A stretch of DNA of 5,748 bases, taken from Campylobacteraceae bacterium (GTDB taxonomy: Bacteria > Campylobacterota > Campylobacteria > Campylobacterales > Sulfurovaceae). The notes under the pieces are model-generated. The model did no database searches. It saw nothing but the letters and a program-made list of their open reading frames with translations, and had not been told where the DNA came from. The stretch lies in assembly GCA_027056615.1 (NCBI GenBank), contig JALUKJ010000020.1:1-5748 (forward strand), written 5' to 3'. Position numbers and translations under genes: made by a program. Positions 1 to 5,748 of this stretch are shown one piece after another; within the stretch, counting starts at the first letter, position 1; every line of letters begins with the position of its first letter.

Positions 1-89
1 ACCTGTCCCTTAGAATTAAATCGAGACGAATGGAAAATAGCATAATGAGACTGCATGAGAAAAGCTTCAACCGATAAAAAAGAGCCTCC
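1..89. other. Gene-poor left edge, possible 3' end of a truncated upstream gene
   Basis: No complete gene is visible here. Two plus-strand frames are open from the window edge. One ends at the TAA at 43-45 and reads TCPLELNRDEWKIA. The other ends at the TAA at 75-77 and reads in part RRMENSIMRLHEKSFNR. Either could be the tail of a gene lying mostly outside the window, but both are too short to recognise. No hairpin with a T-run was seen here. Confidence 0.2.
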
Positions 90-118
90 TTGACAAATTT
101 AAAAAACTTAGCTAACAT
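90..118 (+). promoter_or_regulatory. Promoter of the toxin-antitoxin operon
   Basis: A perfect -35 box TTGACA (90-95) is separated by 17 bp from TAACAT (113-118), a 4/6 match to TATAAT. The predicted transcription start is near 125, giving a leader of about 22 nt that holds the AAAGGAG ribosome-binding site (134-140), 6 nt before the antitoxin ATG. This is the only promoter in the window with a consensus -35 box. Confidence 0.7.
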
Positions 119-126
119 TAGCTAAT
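108..126. promoter_or_regulatory. Tandem palindromes, probable antitoxin operator
   Basis: The 8-bp palindrome TTAGCTAA occurs at 108-115 and again at 118-125. The second copy extends to the 10-bp palindrome ATTAGCTAAT (117-126). Their centres are 10 bp apart, about one helical turn, and together they straddle the -10 box at 113-118. Phd/YefM-family antitoxins are known to repress their own operons by binding short neighbouring palindromes over the promoter. That these two are the operator is inferred from position and symmetry. Confidence 0.6.
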
Positions 127-146
127 ACAAATAAAAGGAGTTTATC

Positions 147-380
147 ATGACTGTAAATATGCATGAAGCCAAAACAAACCTTTCCAAACTCATAGCCTTT
201 TTAGAAAAAGGGGAAGAGATTATTATTGCCAAAGCAGGTAACCCTGTTGCAAAACTTGTCTCTTATATTCCTAGTAAAAAAAAGAGAATACCAAATCTTT
301 TAAAAGGACAAGTCATATTTTATGAAGATTTCAATAGTTCAAACGATGAAATTACAATGCTCTTTGAGGGTGGCTTCTAA
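147..380 (+). CDS. Type II antitoxin, Phd/YefM family
   Basis: This 77-residue protein is the probable antitoxin of the PIN-domain toxin encoded next to it. Residues 1-45 match the Phd/YefM fold: an N-terminal VNMHEAKTNLSKLI segment, then GEEIIIAKAGNPVAKLV, the usual strand-turn-strand ending in a conserved PVA-L pattern. This half dimerises and binds DNA in the family. Residues 50-77 (LLKGQVIFYEDF, then an acidic tail ending EGGF) resemble the toxin-binding tail of antitoxins paired with PIN toxins. The first ATG is preferred because AAAGGAG lies 6 nt upstream; the in-frame ATG at codon 5 would be too far away. The stop codon overlaps the toxin start (TAATG), which favours translational coupling. 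The protein probably represses its own promoter through the palindromes at 108-126. It is not an AbrB-type VapB, so a vapB symbol would be loose. Confidence 0.88.
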   Translation: MTVNMHEAKTNLSKLIAFLEKGEEIIIAKAGNPVAKLVSYIPSKKKRIPNLLKGQVIFYEDFNSSNDEITMLFEGGF

Positions 381-769
381 TGGCTAAATATCTACTAGAT
401 ACACATATATTTTTATGGTGGATGAGTGATGCTGACCAACTAAGTAAAGAGGTTTTTGATATTATCTCTGATACTTCAAATCAAATTTATATCTCATCGG
501 CAACTATTTGGGAGATAGCTATAAAAGAGGCATTGGGAAAACTAAAAGTAGATGCAGACTTAAATAGTGCCATAGAAGCCAATGGATTTATAGAGTTGAA
601 AATCTCTGCTATTTGTGCTAATGCTACTAAAAACTTAGAACATATACACCGTGACCCATTTGATAGAATGTTAATTTCACAGACTATACAAGGAGATATG
701 ACACTTATTACAGTTGATAGGTATATTGTTCAGTATAAAGATGTAAAAGTTTTGAGTTTTAAGAAATAA
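380..769 (+). CDS. Type II toxin, VapC-like PIN-domain ribonuclease
   Basis: This 129-residue protein has the length and motifs of a single PIN domain, a metal-dependent RNase fold. The family's acidic residues are visible: D7 in the N-terminal LLDTHIFLWW, E45 in SATIWEIAIKEALGKL, D95 in HRDPFDRMLISQ, and D113 in TLITVDRYI. All four are present, so the nuclease looks intact. The LLDTH-LWW start and the HRDPFDRMLIAQ-like block are typical of the subgroup of PIN toxins paired with Phd-type antitoxins. By family, it should cleave RNA and stop growth when free, and be neutralised when bound to the upstream antitoxin. Its RNA target cannot be told from sequence. It starts at the ATG overlapping the antitoxin stop, with GAGGG at 366-370 as the ribosome-binding site. 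Base composition is like that of the neighbours, so there is no clear sign of recent transfer beyond the usual mobility of such modules. Confidence 0.9.
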   Translation: MAKYLLDTHIFLWWMSDADQLSKEVFDIISDTSNQIYISSATIWEIAIKEALGKLKVDADLNSAIEANGFIELKISAICANATKNLEHIHRDPFDRMLISQTIQGDMTLITVDRYIVQYKDVKVLSFKK

Positions 770-791
770 GGGGGGTGACACTCACACCCCC
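762..791 (-). terminator. Probable terminator between toxin and tetR genes
   Basis: GGGGGTG (771-777) and CACCCCC (785-791) form a 7-bp G+C-rich stem with a 7-nt loop. Read on the minus strand the stem is followed by CTTATTTCTTA, a moderately T-rich tail, so it suits the tetR transcript. On the plus strand the following sequence has no T-run, so termination of the toxin operon here is less certain. The stem includes the last two sense codons (GGG GTG) of the tetR gene and begins just after the toxin stop codon. Confidence 0.55.
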
Positions 792-1408
792 AACATCAAC
801 TTCACCTTATTAAATATATAATCAGCCACATACTCCATATCACAGTCACAACAAGTGTCTATCTCATCTTCAAGTTTTGAACTCTTCTCTCGTAGAGGTT
901 TTGTAGTAATAAAAAGATTAATTGTCCCTACAATCATAAAGTGAATTAACATCGGTTCAACATTATGAAAAAGATTTTGTCTCTCTCCCTCGTTTAAAAT
1001 TTTACTAAGAAGTGCAAAGAGTTTTCGCATACTATCAAACATTACATCAGGAAGATAAGCACCACTGTTACTAAGCTCTCTAAGAAGTAGGGCAGGGAGG
1101 TAAGGGTGCTTTTCACAGTAGAGTGCATAGGTTTTAATAAATATCTTTAAATCTTCTAAAGGCTCTAAATACTCTTTGTCTTTACTAATGACTTCATTGT
1201 GTATAGAGTCTAATGCATGACTTAAAACAGCACCATAGAGTCCTGCTTTATTTTTATAGTAGTAAAAAATCATCGCTTTATTTACACCACATGCTTTAGA
1301 AATTTCCTCTGCTGTCGTGGCATTGTAACCATTGGTAGAAAAGAGCATCATGGAGGTATGAATAATTTTGGCTTTAGTGGCCTCTGAATTTCTGGTCTTT
1401 TTTTGCAT
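782..1408 (-). CDS. TetR/AcrR-family transcriptional repressor
   Basis: This 208-residue protein has the standard size of a TetR regulator. Residues 10-57 are the N-terminal DNA-binding domain: helix 1 TKAKIIHTSMMLFSTNGY, then the helix-turn-helix TTAEEISKACGVNKAMIFYYYKNKAGLY. The remaining helical part binds ligand and dimerises in the family, and its sequence gives no clear ligand. An unusual CCDCD cluster (C186, C187, C189) sits near the C-terminus, with C40 and C98 elsewhere, so redox or metal sensing is possible but unproven. The ATG is supported by AGGA 6 nt upstream (1415-1418 on the plus strand). Transcription runs away from the corA-like gene and converges on the toxin operon. A near-perfect palindrome at 1419-1436 over its promoter suggests autoregulation. 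TetR genes usually control a neighbour such as an efflux pump, but no such target lies in this window. Confidence 0.93.
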   Translation of the reverse strand: MQKKTRNSEATKAKIIHTSMMLFSTNGYNATTAEEISKACGVNKAMIFYYYKNKAGLYGAVLSHALDSIHNEVISKDKEYLEPLEDLKIFIKTYALYCEKHPYLPALLLRELSNSGAYLPDVMFDSMRKLFALLSKILNEGERQNLFHNVEPMLIHFMIVGTINLFITTKPLREKSSKLEDEIDTCCDCDMEYVADYIFNKVKLMLGV

Positions 1409-1418
1409 GGGCTATCCT

Positions 1419-1436
1419 ATTAACTATATGGTTAAT
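1419..1436. promoter_or_regulatory. Probable TetR operator
   Basis: The 18-bp sequence ATTAACTATATGGTTAAT is a palindrome with one mismatched pair (T1425 against G1430). Its length and form suit a TetR-family dimer site. It lies 10 bp upstream of the tetR start codon and overlaps the last two bases of the tetR -10 box and the predicted transcription start, so binding would block tetR transcription. It is about 46 bp upstream of the corA-like -35 box, so control of that gene is less likely. Confidence 0.68.
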
Positions 1437-1440
1437 TATA
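1435..1440 (-). promoter_or_regulatory. -10 box of the tetR promoter
   Basis: Minus-strand TATAAT is a perfect -10 hexamer; the predicted start is near 1428 and the leader is about 20 nt. No good -35 box is seen at 16-18 bp upstream, where the sequences are A/T-rich (for example AAATAG at 17 bp). Missing -35 boxes are common in Campylobacterota promoters. Confidence 0.5.
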
Positions 1441-1482
1441 AAATTTAATAGCTTAAACTATTTCTATAAAATAATAAATCAG

Positions 1483-1510
1483 TAGACATTAGAGGGATAT
1501 TCGTTATAAT
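1483..1510 (+). promoter_or_regulatory. Promoter of the CorA-like transporter gene
   Basis: TAGACA (1483-1488, 5/6 match to TTGACA) is separated by 16 bp from a perfect TATAAT (1505-1510). The predicted start is near 1517, giving a leader of about 27 nt. The promoter is divergent from tetR and does not overlap the palindrome at 1419-1436. Confidence 0.62.
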
Positions 1511-1543
1511 TTCCCAAAAATTAACACTTAAGGTTACTTCTCT

Positions 1544-2344
1544 ATGCTTCATCTACTTGACCCACTACTTCTTGAAGATATTCAAAACCCTGAACATCCC
1601 TCAGATTTTATTGCAAGAGATTCGTTTGTTATTTTAGTACTACGTCTACCTGAACTTAAAGAGAATATTGTGCATGTTGTCTCTTATGCTTTTGTGATTC
1701 AAGAGGAGAGGGCATATATTTATGAGCGTAAAGAGAATAAGCTTAAAGAGTTAGGCTCTCTTGTTGAGATGAATAATTTTTTAGATAGTAGAACGGATGA
1801 TTTAATTAAAGAGATAAAGCAGTATCATTATGAGATAGATGAGTTAGAAGAGAGTCTCTATGAAGCTAAATTAGATACCCATTTTATGCAAAAATGGTTA
1901 GTCTATAAAAAAGATATTTCACTTATCTATCGGCTTTTATTTCAGGCTGAACTCTCTTTTGAACTCTTTATTTCTCATCATAAACGTAACAATAGTAGCT
2001 CTTTTGAAGAGTTGGCTTATGCTGATGTTTATGAACATTTTAAACGGATTCAAGATTTAGCACAGATAGCTATAGATAAGCTTAATAGTTTTTATGATTT
2101 CTATAGAGCTAAAGTAGATGAGAAGATGAATAAAAACGTTTATTACTTAACACTTCTTTCAGGTATATTTTTACCTCTAACACTTATTACAGGATTTTTT
2201 GGTATGAATACAGGAGGGTTGTTATGGCTCAATGACCCCTATGGTACATGGAAAGCTATTGGGGTTGCTTTTGTCTTAGAGGTTATTTTCTTTTTTCCTT
2301 TTCTTTTTCAAAATATGAAAAAAGTTAGTAGACATAAGCGTTAA
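1544..2344 (+). CDS. CorA-like divalent metal ion transporter
   Basis: This 266-residue protein is an inner-membrane channel-type transporter of the CorA superfamily, which moves Mg2+ or other divalent cations as a pentamer. The diagnostic part is C-terminal: a long helical region (about 83-198), first membrane segment about 201-219 (YYLTLLSGIFLPLTLITGFF), the signature GMN at 220-222, a short outer loop, second membrane segment about 237-256, and a basic tail KKVSRHKR. The protein is shorter than the roughly 316 residues of E. coli CorA, mainly at the cytoplasmic N-terminal domain. The loop reads GMNTGGLLWLNDPYGTW and lacks the MPEL motif of classical Mg2+ CorA. It resembles the GG-containing loops of CorA-like and ZntB-like branches, so the true ion could be Mg2+, Zn2+, Co2+ or Ni2+. 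The ATG is the first in frame; the ribosome-binding site AAGG (1530-1533) is modest and 10 nt away. It has its own promoter and looks monocistronic. Confidence 0.88.
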   Translation: MLHLLDPLLLEDIQNPEHPSDFIARDSFVILVLRLPELKENIVHVVSYAFVIQEERAYIYERKENKLKELGSLVEMNNFLDSRTDDLIKEIKQYHYEIDELEESLYEAKLDTHFMQKWLVYKKDISLIYRLLFQAELSFELFISHHKRNNSSSFEELAYADVYEHFKRIQDLAQIAIDKLNSFYDFYRAKVDEKMNKNVYYLTLLSGIFLPLTLITGFFGMNTGGLLWLNDPYGTWKAIGVAFVLEVIFFFPFLFQNMKKVSRHKR

Positions 2345-2380
2345 TTAAAAGATTAAAATCTATGACCTTAAGGTCATAGA
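2345..2380 (-). terminator. Rho-independent terminator of the rpsA-serA operon
   Basis: A perfect 22-bp palindrome at 2359-2380 forms a 9-bp stem (TCTATGACC with GGTCATAGA) around a TTAA loop. It begins 8 nt after the serA stop codon on the minus strand and is followed there by TTTTAATCTTTTAATTAA, a good T-rich tail. On the plus strand it lies 14 nt past the corA-like stop but is followed by AAAGAAG, so it would be a weak terminator in that direction. Confidence 0.78.
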
Positions 2381-2388
2381 AAAGAAGT

Positions 2389-3978
2389 TTAAATAGTTAC
2401 ATGAGTAACGCTAATACAAGCTTCTAATGCAGATAGTTCATTAAGAAGTTTTTTAGTAATGTTTCCATCTACTTTTACGACAGCTAATGCATGAGCATTA
2501 TTGTCTCTACCTAATCTAAAGTCTGCAATATTGAGTTCATTTTTAGAAACAATACGACCAATATCTCCCACAACACCAGGAATATCTGTATTTCTAAAGA
2601 GTATAAGTGTTCCTTTTGGCTCTAAATCAAGTTGATAACCATCTATATCAATAATTCGTTGAGCATGGTCACCAAATACAGTACCTGAAATTGTAAAATC
2701 ACCATTTTCAGTTACTAATTTAATAGTTACTTTATTGGTAAATCCAGAAGTATTTTTAGCTTTCTCCTTAAGAATTTTAATATCTCTCTCTTGTGCTACA
2801 AATTCAGCATTGACATAGTTAACACTTTCAGCTAAAGATTCTGTTAAAATTCCAACCATTGCAAAGGTAGTTAATGAGTCAATATAATCAGAAACCTCAC
2901 CTTTGGTTGTAATCTTAATACTTTTAACATGACTTCGTGTTGCTTGTGCTGAAAGATTTCCCATCTTTTGAACTAATTCTAAATAAGGACGTAAAAAGTC
3001 AGGAAGTTCACTCTCTTTAATTGGTAAATTTAAAGCATTAGGATAAGAGATATTTTTCCCTGCTTGAATAGCATTTTCAGCAGCTTGAATGGCAATGTTT
3101 TGTTGTGACTCTTTTGTATTTGCACCTAAGTGAGGGGTAACAGTAACATTATTTAGGTCAAGAAGAGGGTGTGAGGTTGCAGGTTCTTTGTTAAATACAT
3201 CAATCCCTGCCATGTGAATTTTACCTGAAGTCAAACCTTCTAAAAGAGCCTCTTCATTATATAGTCCACCTCTAGCACAGTTAATTAGAACTACACCATC
3301 TCTCATCTTAGCAATCTCTTCTTTACCAATCATACCAATAGTCTCTTCTGTTTTTGGGGTATGAATAGTAATAATATCACAAGCAAGGATATCATCAAAG
3401 TTAGTAGTATAGGCAATGTCACAATCAGTAGCTTTTCTTGGGTCAATGTATGGGTCATAAGCTACCACATCCATCTCAAAGGCTTTAGCTCTTTTTCCTA
3501 CACGAGAACCAATATTTCCAAAACCAATAATTCCTAGTTTTTTGTCTTTAAGTTCTGTTCCATACCAATCTTGTCTTCTCCATACTCTGTCTAACTTTAG
3601 GTTGTTATGAGCATAAGGAAATTGACGTACACATGAGAGCATGTGAGTCATGGTAAGTTCTACGGCTGCAATGGTATTGGCAGTTGGTACATTCATTACC
3701 ACAATACCCTTTTTACTACAACCATCAATATCAACATTGTCAACACCAACACCTGCACGTACAACAGCTTTTACTTTGTCTGCATTGTCAAGGAAAGCTT
3801 GGTCAACATCGGTAGATGAACGGGTAATAGCCACATCAGCAAGGGGGATAATGTCTGAGATGAGCTTATCTTTAGGCTCATCTGCAGCATTAATTAGATT
3901 TATATCTGCATCATTTGCGAGAATATCCAACCCTGTTTGGTGGATATGGTCGCAAACTACGATAGTAATTTTAGACAT
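2389..3978 (-). CDS. serA: D-3-phosphoglycerate dehydrogenase
   Basis: This cytoplasmic enzyme oxidises 3-phosphoglycerate with NAD+ to 3-phosphohydroxypyruvate, the first step of the phosphorylated serine pathway. At 529 residues it is the long form. Residues 1-310 hold the substrate and nucleotide domains: RAGVGVDNVD (74-83), the NAD motif GFGNIG (152-157) with the following acidic D175, and the 2-hydroxyacid dehydrogenase catalytic set R236 (NCARGG), E265 (NKEP) and H283 (TPHLGANT). Residues about 315-450 are the extra domain of the long form (often called ASB). Residues about 457-529 are an ACT domain starting TLILFRNTDIPGVVGDIG; D465 and N483 fall where serine-binding residues lie in other SerA proteins, so feedback inhibition by serine is plausible. 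The ATG has AGGA 10 nt upstream, overlapping the rpsA stop codon. The gene follows rpsA by 12 bp with no terminator between, so both are probably one transcript. Confidence 0.97.
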   Translation of the reverse strand: MSKITIVVCDHIHQTGLDILANDADINLINAADEPKDKLISDIIPLADVAITRSSTDVDQAFLDNADKVKAVVRAGVGVDNVDIDGCSKKGIVVMNVPTANTIAAVELTMTHMLSCVRQFPYAHNNLKLDRVWRRQDWYGTELKDKKLGIIGFGNIGSRVGKRAKAFEMDVVAYDPYIDPRKATDCDIAYTTNFDDILACDIITIHTPKTEETIGMIGKEEIAKMRDGVVLINCARGGLYNEEALLEGLTSGKIHMAGIDVFNKEPATSHPLLDLNNVTVTPHLGANTKESQQNIAIQAAENAIQAGKNISYPNALNLPIKESELPDFLRPYLELVQKMGNLSAQATRSHVKSIKITTKGEVSDYIDSLTTFAMVGILTESLAESVNYVNAEFVAQERDIKILKEKAKNTSGFTNKVTIKLVTENGDFTISGTVFGDHAQRIIDIDGYQLDLEPKGTLILFRNTDIPGVVGDIGRIVSKNELNIADFRLGRDNNAHALAVVKVDGNITKKLLNELSALEACISVTHVTI

Positions 3979-3990
3979 AATTGTCAGTTC

Positions 3991-5658
3991 CTACTTTCTT
4001 TTAAAATCGCCAAATGCATCACCAAGAGTCATGCTGTCGTCTTGTTCTGCATTTAGTTTATCAAGTGCTTCACGCTCTTCTTGACGTTCAAGTCTTCTTA
4101 CAGAAATTCTAATTCTATCATTTTTAGCATCAATGAAAGAGATTACAGCTCTGATAGTTTGACCTTTTTCAACTTCCTCTTCTTTAAGTGGTGCAAGGTC
4201 ATCAAGTCTAAGAAGGGCATCAACACCAGGCTCAATAGATACAAAGATACCAAAGTCTTTTTTATCTTTAACAGTACCCTCTACAATATCACCATTTTTA
4301 TGTTTTTTTGCAAAAGCAGATACAGGAGACTCTTGCATTGCTTTAATACTTAGAGAAACTTTACCTTGGTCTCTATCAATTTTAATGATTTTAACTTCAA
4401 GCTCATCACCTGCTTTACAGATATCTTTTGCTGATTGACCTTTGTCCCATGAAATTTCTTGGTTATGAAGAAGACCTTCAACAGCACCAATTTTTAGGAA
4501 TGCACCAAAGTCTGTTATAGAAGAGACAGTACCTGTAATAACATCACCAACTCTATTAGCCGAAGCAAATTGGTCAATTGGTTTTGGAAGTAAGGTTTTT
4601 CTTGAAACTCTAAGTCTTCTTTGTTGTTTATCAATTTCAATAATTTCAACATCAATTACTTGACCAATTTCAATATAGTCTTTTGGATGTTTAACATTTT
4701 TTTCCCAAGATAGTTCAGATACATGAAGGAAGGCTTCTAAATCTTCACCTAAATCAACAAAAGCACCATAAGGTTCAATATTAGAAACAGTTACAGAAAC
4801 AGTATCTCCAGCTCTTAATGTGTTATCAATATCTTTCCATGGGTCGAGGTTAGCTTCTTTAATAGAGAGAGATAGATGTCTTTTCTTTTTATCATAATCA
4901 ATAGCAATAACATTAACTTCATCACCCTCTTTGTAGTATTTTGAAGGGTTAACAGGACCTTTGTGAGAGATTTGAGAGTAGTGAACAAGACCATCCATAC
5001 CACCAACATCTACAAACATACCATAAGAGGTGATTTTTTTAACTACACCAACAACAACAGCTTTATTTTCTAATAATTTATCTACAATCTCTTGTGTTTC
5101 TGCTTTTTCACGCTCAATAAGTTCTTTTCGTGAAACAATAACACTTCCTTTTTCTTTGTCAACTTTAACAATAAGGGCTTTTACATTTTTACCAATTGGG
5201 TCAACTTTGTATGAGATATAAGATAGTGTTCTTGGCATAAAAAACTCTAGTCCTGAAACATCAACAACAAAACCACCTTTATTTTTCTTAGTAATAGTAC
5301 CTTCAATAACATACTCTTGCTCGTCATCGTACTCTTCAATAAATTCTGCTAAAGCTACTCTTTTTTCTGCTAACTCATGAGAGACTATTGGTCGTTCTCC
5401 TCGTTGCCCTGTAATAACAACAGGAATTGTTTCACCCTCTTTAAAGAAAAGTTCTCCATCTTCATCTCTAATTTGGTCTAATGACATAAATGCTTCATTT
5501 TTACGACCAACATCAATAATTGCTTGGTTGTCTTCTTCTACTATTTTAACAATAACACCGTCTACTAAATCACTTTTTGTATCTGCTTTTTTAAACGACT
5601 CCTCGAGCATCGCTCCAAAATCTACGTCTTCAATTTCGATATCTTCGAATTTCATCAT
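3991..5658 (-). CDS. rpsA: 30S ribosomal protein S1
   Basis: This 555-residue protein binds mRNA on the small ribosomal subunit and helps translation initiation, especially on weak or structured leaders. Six S1 (OB-fold) repeats are visible at about 30-96, 113-178, 197-267, 283-353, 368-438 and 454-523. The last four show the classic pattern well: SYGMFVDVGGMDGLVH (211-226), PYGAFVDLGEDLEAFLH (296-312), DFGAFLKIGAVEGLLH (383-398) and DFGIFVSIEPGVDALL (468-483). Repeats 1 and 2 are more divergent, as is usual for the ribosome-binding part of S1. The total length matches the six-repeat proteobacterial type (about 557 in E. coli). Two ATG codons are adjacent at the start; the first is chosen because AAGGA (5668-5672 on the plus strand) is 9 nt away rather than 12. 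The gene ends with an acidic-then-basic tail (DAFGDFKRK) and leads directly into serA. Confidence 0.98.
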   Translation of the reverse strand: MMKFEDIEIEDVDFGAMLEESFKKADTKSDLVDGVIVKIVEEDNQAIIDVGRKNEAFMSLDQIRDEDGELFFKEGETIPVVITGQRGERPIVSHELAEKRVALAEFIEEYDDEQEYVIEGTITKKNKGGFVVDVSGLEFFMPRTLSYISYKVDPIGKNVKALIVKVDKEKGSVIVSRKELIEREKAETQEIVDKLLENKAVVVGVVKKITSYGMFVDVGGMDGLVHYSQISHKGPVNPSKYYKEGDEVNVIAIDYDKKKRHLSLSIKEANLDPWKDIDNTLRAGDTVSVTVSNIEPYGAFVDLGEDLEAFLHVSELSWEKNVKHPKDYIEIGQVIDVEIIEIDKQQRRLRVSRKTLLPKPIDQFASANRVGDVITGTVSSITDFGAFLKIGAVEGLLHNQEISWDKGQSAKDICKAGDELEVKIIKIDRDQGKVSLSIKAMQESPVSAFAKKHKNGDIVEGTVKDKKDFGIFVSIEPGVDALLRLDDLAPLKEEEVEKGQTIRAVISFIDAKNDRIRISVRRLERQEEREALDKLNAEQDDSMTLGDAFGDFKRK

Positions 5659-5693
5659 GCTTACTAATCCTTGCTTGTGCCTAATTTTGCGCT

Positions 5694-5699
5694 ATTATA
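5694..5699 (-). promoter_or_regulatory. -10 box of the rpsA-serA promoter
   Basis: Minus-strand TATAAT is a perfect -10 hexamer, 35 bp upstream of the rpsA ATG. The predicted start is near 5687, with a leader of about 29 nt. At 17 bp spacing the -35 position reads ATTATT, a poor match, within very A/T-rich DNA. An upstream gene co-transcribed with rpsA outside the window cannot be excluded. Confidence 0.5.
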
Positions 5700-5748
5700 C
5701 TCTTTTAAATTTAATTAATAATGAAAAAGTACCAATATATAGGAAGAG

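Noticed and set aside
1447..1462. Inverted repeat AATAG-CTTAAA-CTATT between the tetR and corA-like promoters as a second regulator site
   Set aside because: Arms of only 5 bp in very A/T-rich DNA are expected by chance, and it matches the 1419-1436 palindrome poorly.
3650..4084. Long plus-strand open frame (144 codons) across the serA start and rpsA end
   Set aside because: It is antisense to two certain genes, is serine/threonine-rich low-complexity sequence, and has no domain-like pattern; it is a shadow of serA and rpsA codon use.
4081..5221. Smaller open frames inside rpsA on both strands (4081-4353, 4815-5009, 5030-5221)
   Set aside because: All overlap the highly conserved S1 coding sequence and show no recognisable protein pattern.
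5681..5748. Minus-strand frame open from the right edge (17 codons, ending IKFKRV then TAA at 5695-5697), possibly the end of an upstream gene such as ispH
   Set aside because: The stretch is too short to recognise and overlaps the predicted -10 box; the other frames are equally open for similar lengths.
5741..5748. AGGAAGAG at the right end as a ribosome-binding site of a divergent plus-strand gene
   Set aside because: No start codon lies within the window, so it cannot be supported.
1..5748. CRISPR array, insertion sequence, tRNA, integron attC or phage attachment site
   Set aside because: No regularly spaced repeats, transposase, cloverleaf-like sequence or matching attC core motifs were found on reading through the window.

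Overview
The window is an ordinary AT-rich bacterial chromosome segment. It is most likely from a Campylobacterota (Epsilonproteobacteria) species of the Sulfurimonas/Sulfurovum/Arcobacter type. The evidence is a strong A/T bias at third codon positions, promoters with good TATAAT boxes but poor or absent -35 boxes at rpsA and tetR, and rpsA directly followed by a long-form serA, an arrangement I recall from Campylobacter and relatives. Genus and species cannot be fixed from the sequence alone.

Layout from left to right. Positions 1-146 carry no convincing gene and end in a near-consensus promoter with two tandem TTAGCTAA palindromes across its -10 box. Positions 147-769 (+) are a type II toxin-antitoxin operon: a Phd/YefM-type antitoxin whose stop codon overlaps the start of a VapC-like PIN-domain RNase toxin (TAATG). 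A hairpin at 771-791 lies at the meeting point with a convergent TetR-family repressor gene (782-1408, -). A 135-bp divergent intergenic region follows, holding an 18-bp near-perfect palindrome over the tetR promoter and a separate promoter for a CorA-like metal ion transporter (1544-2344, +). A 22-bp perfect palindrome at 2359-2380 separates corA from the convergent core operon on the minus strand, rpsA (5658 to 3991) then serA (3978 to 2389), and fits a terminator for that operon.

How the genes work together. The antitoxin and toxin form one self-regulated module. The TetR gene looks autoregulated; no efflux pump or enzyme target lies in the window, so its regulon is unknown. The CorA-like protein is probably independent. 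rpsA and serA are separated by 12 bp, with the serA ribosome-binding site overlapping the rpsA stop codon, so ribosomal protein S1 and the first committed enzyme of serine synthesis are very likely co-transcribed.

I found no sign of an undescribed multi-gene system, CRISPR array, insertion sequence, tRNA or rRNA. The points most worth a second look are the regulatory palindromes, the CorA variant loop, the cysteine cluster in the TetR protein and the tight rpsA-serA junction.
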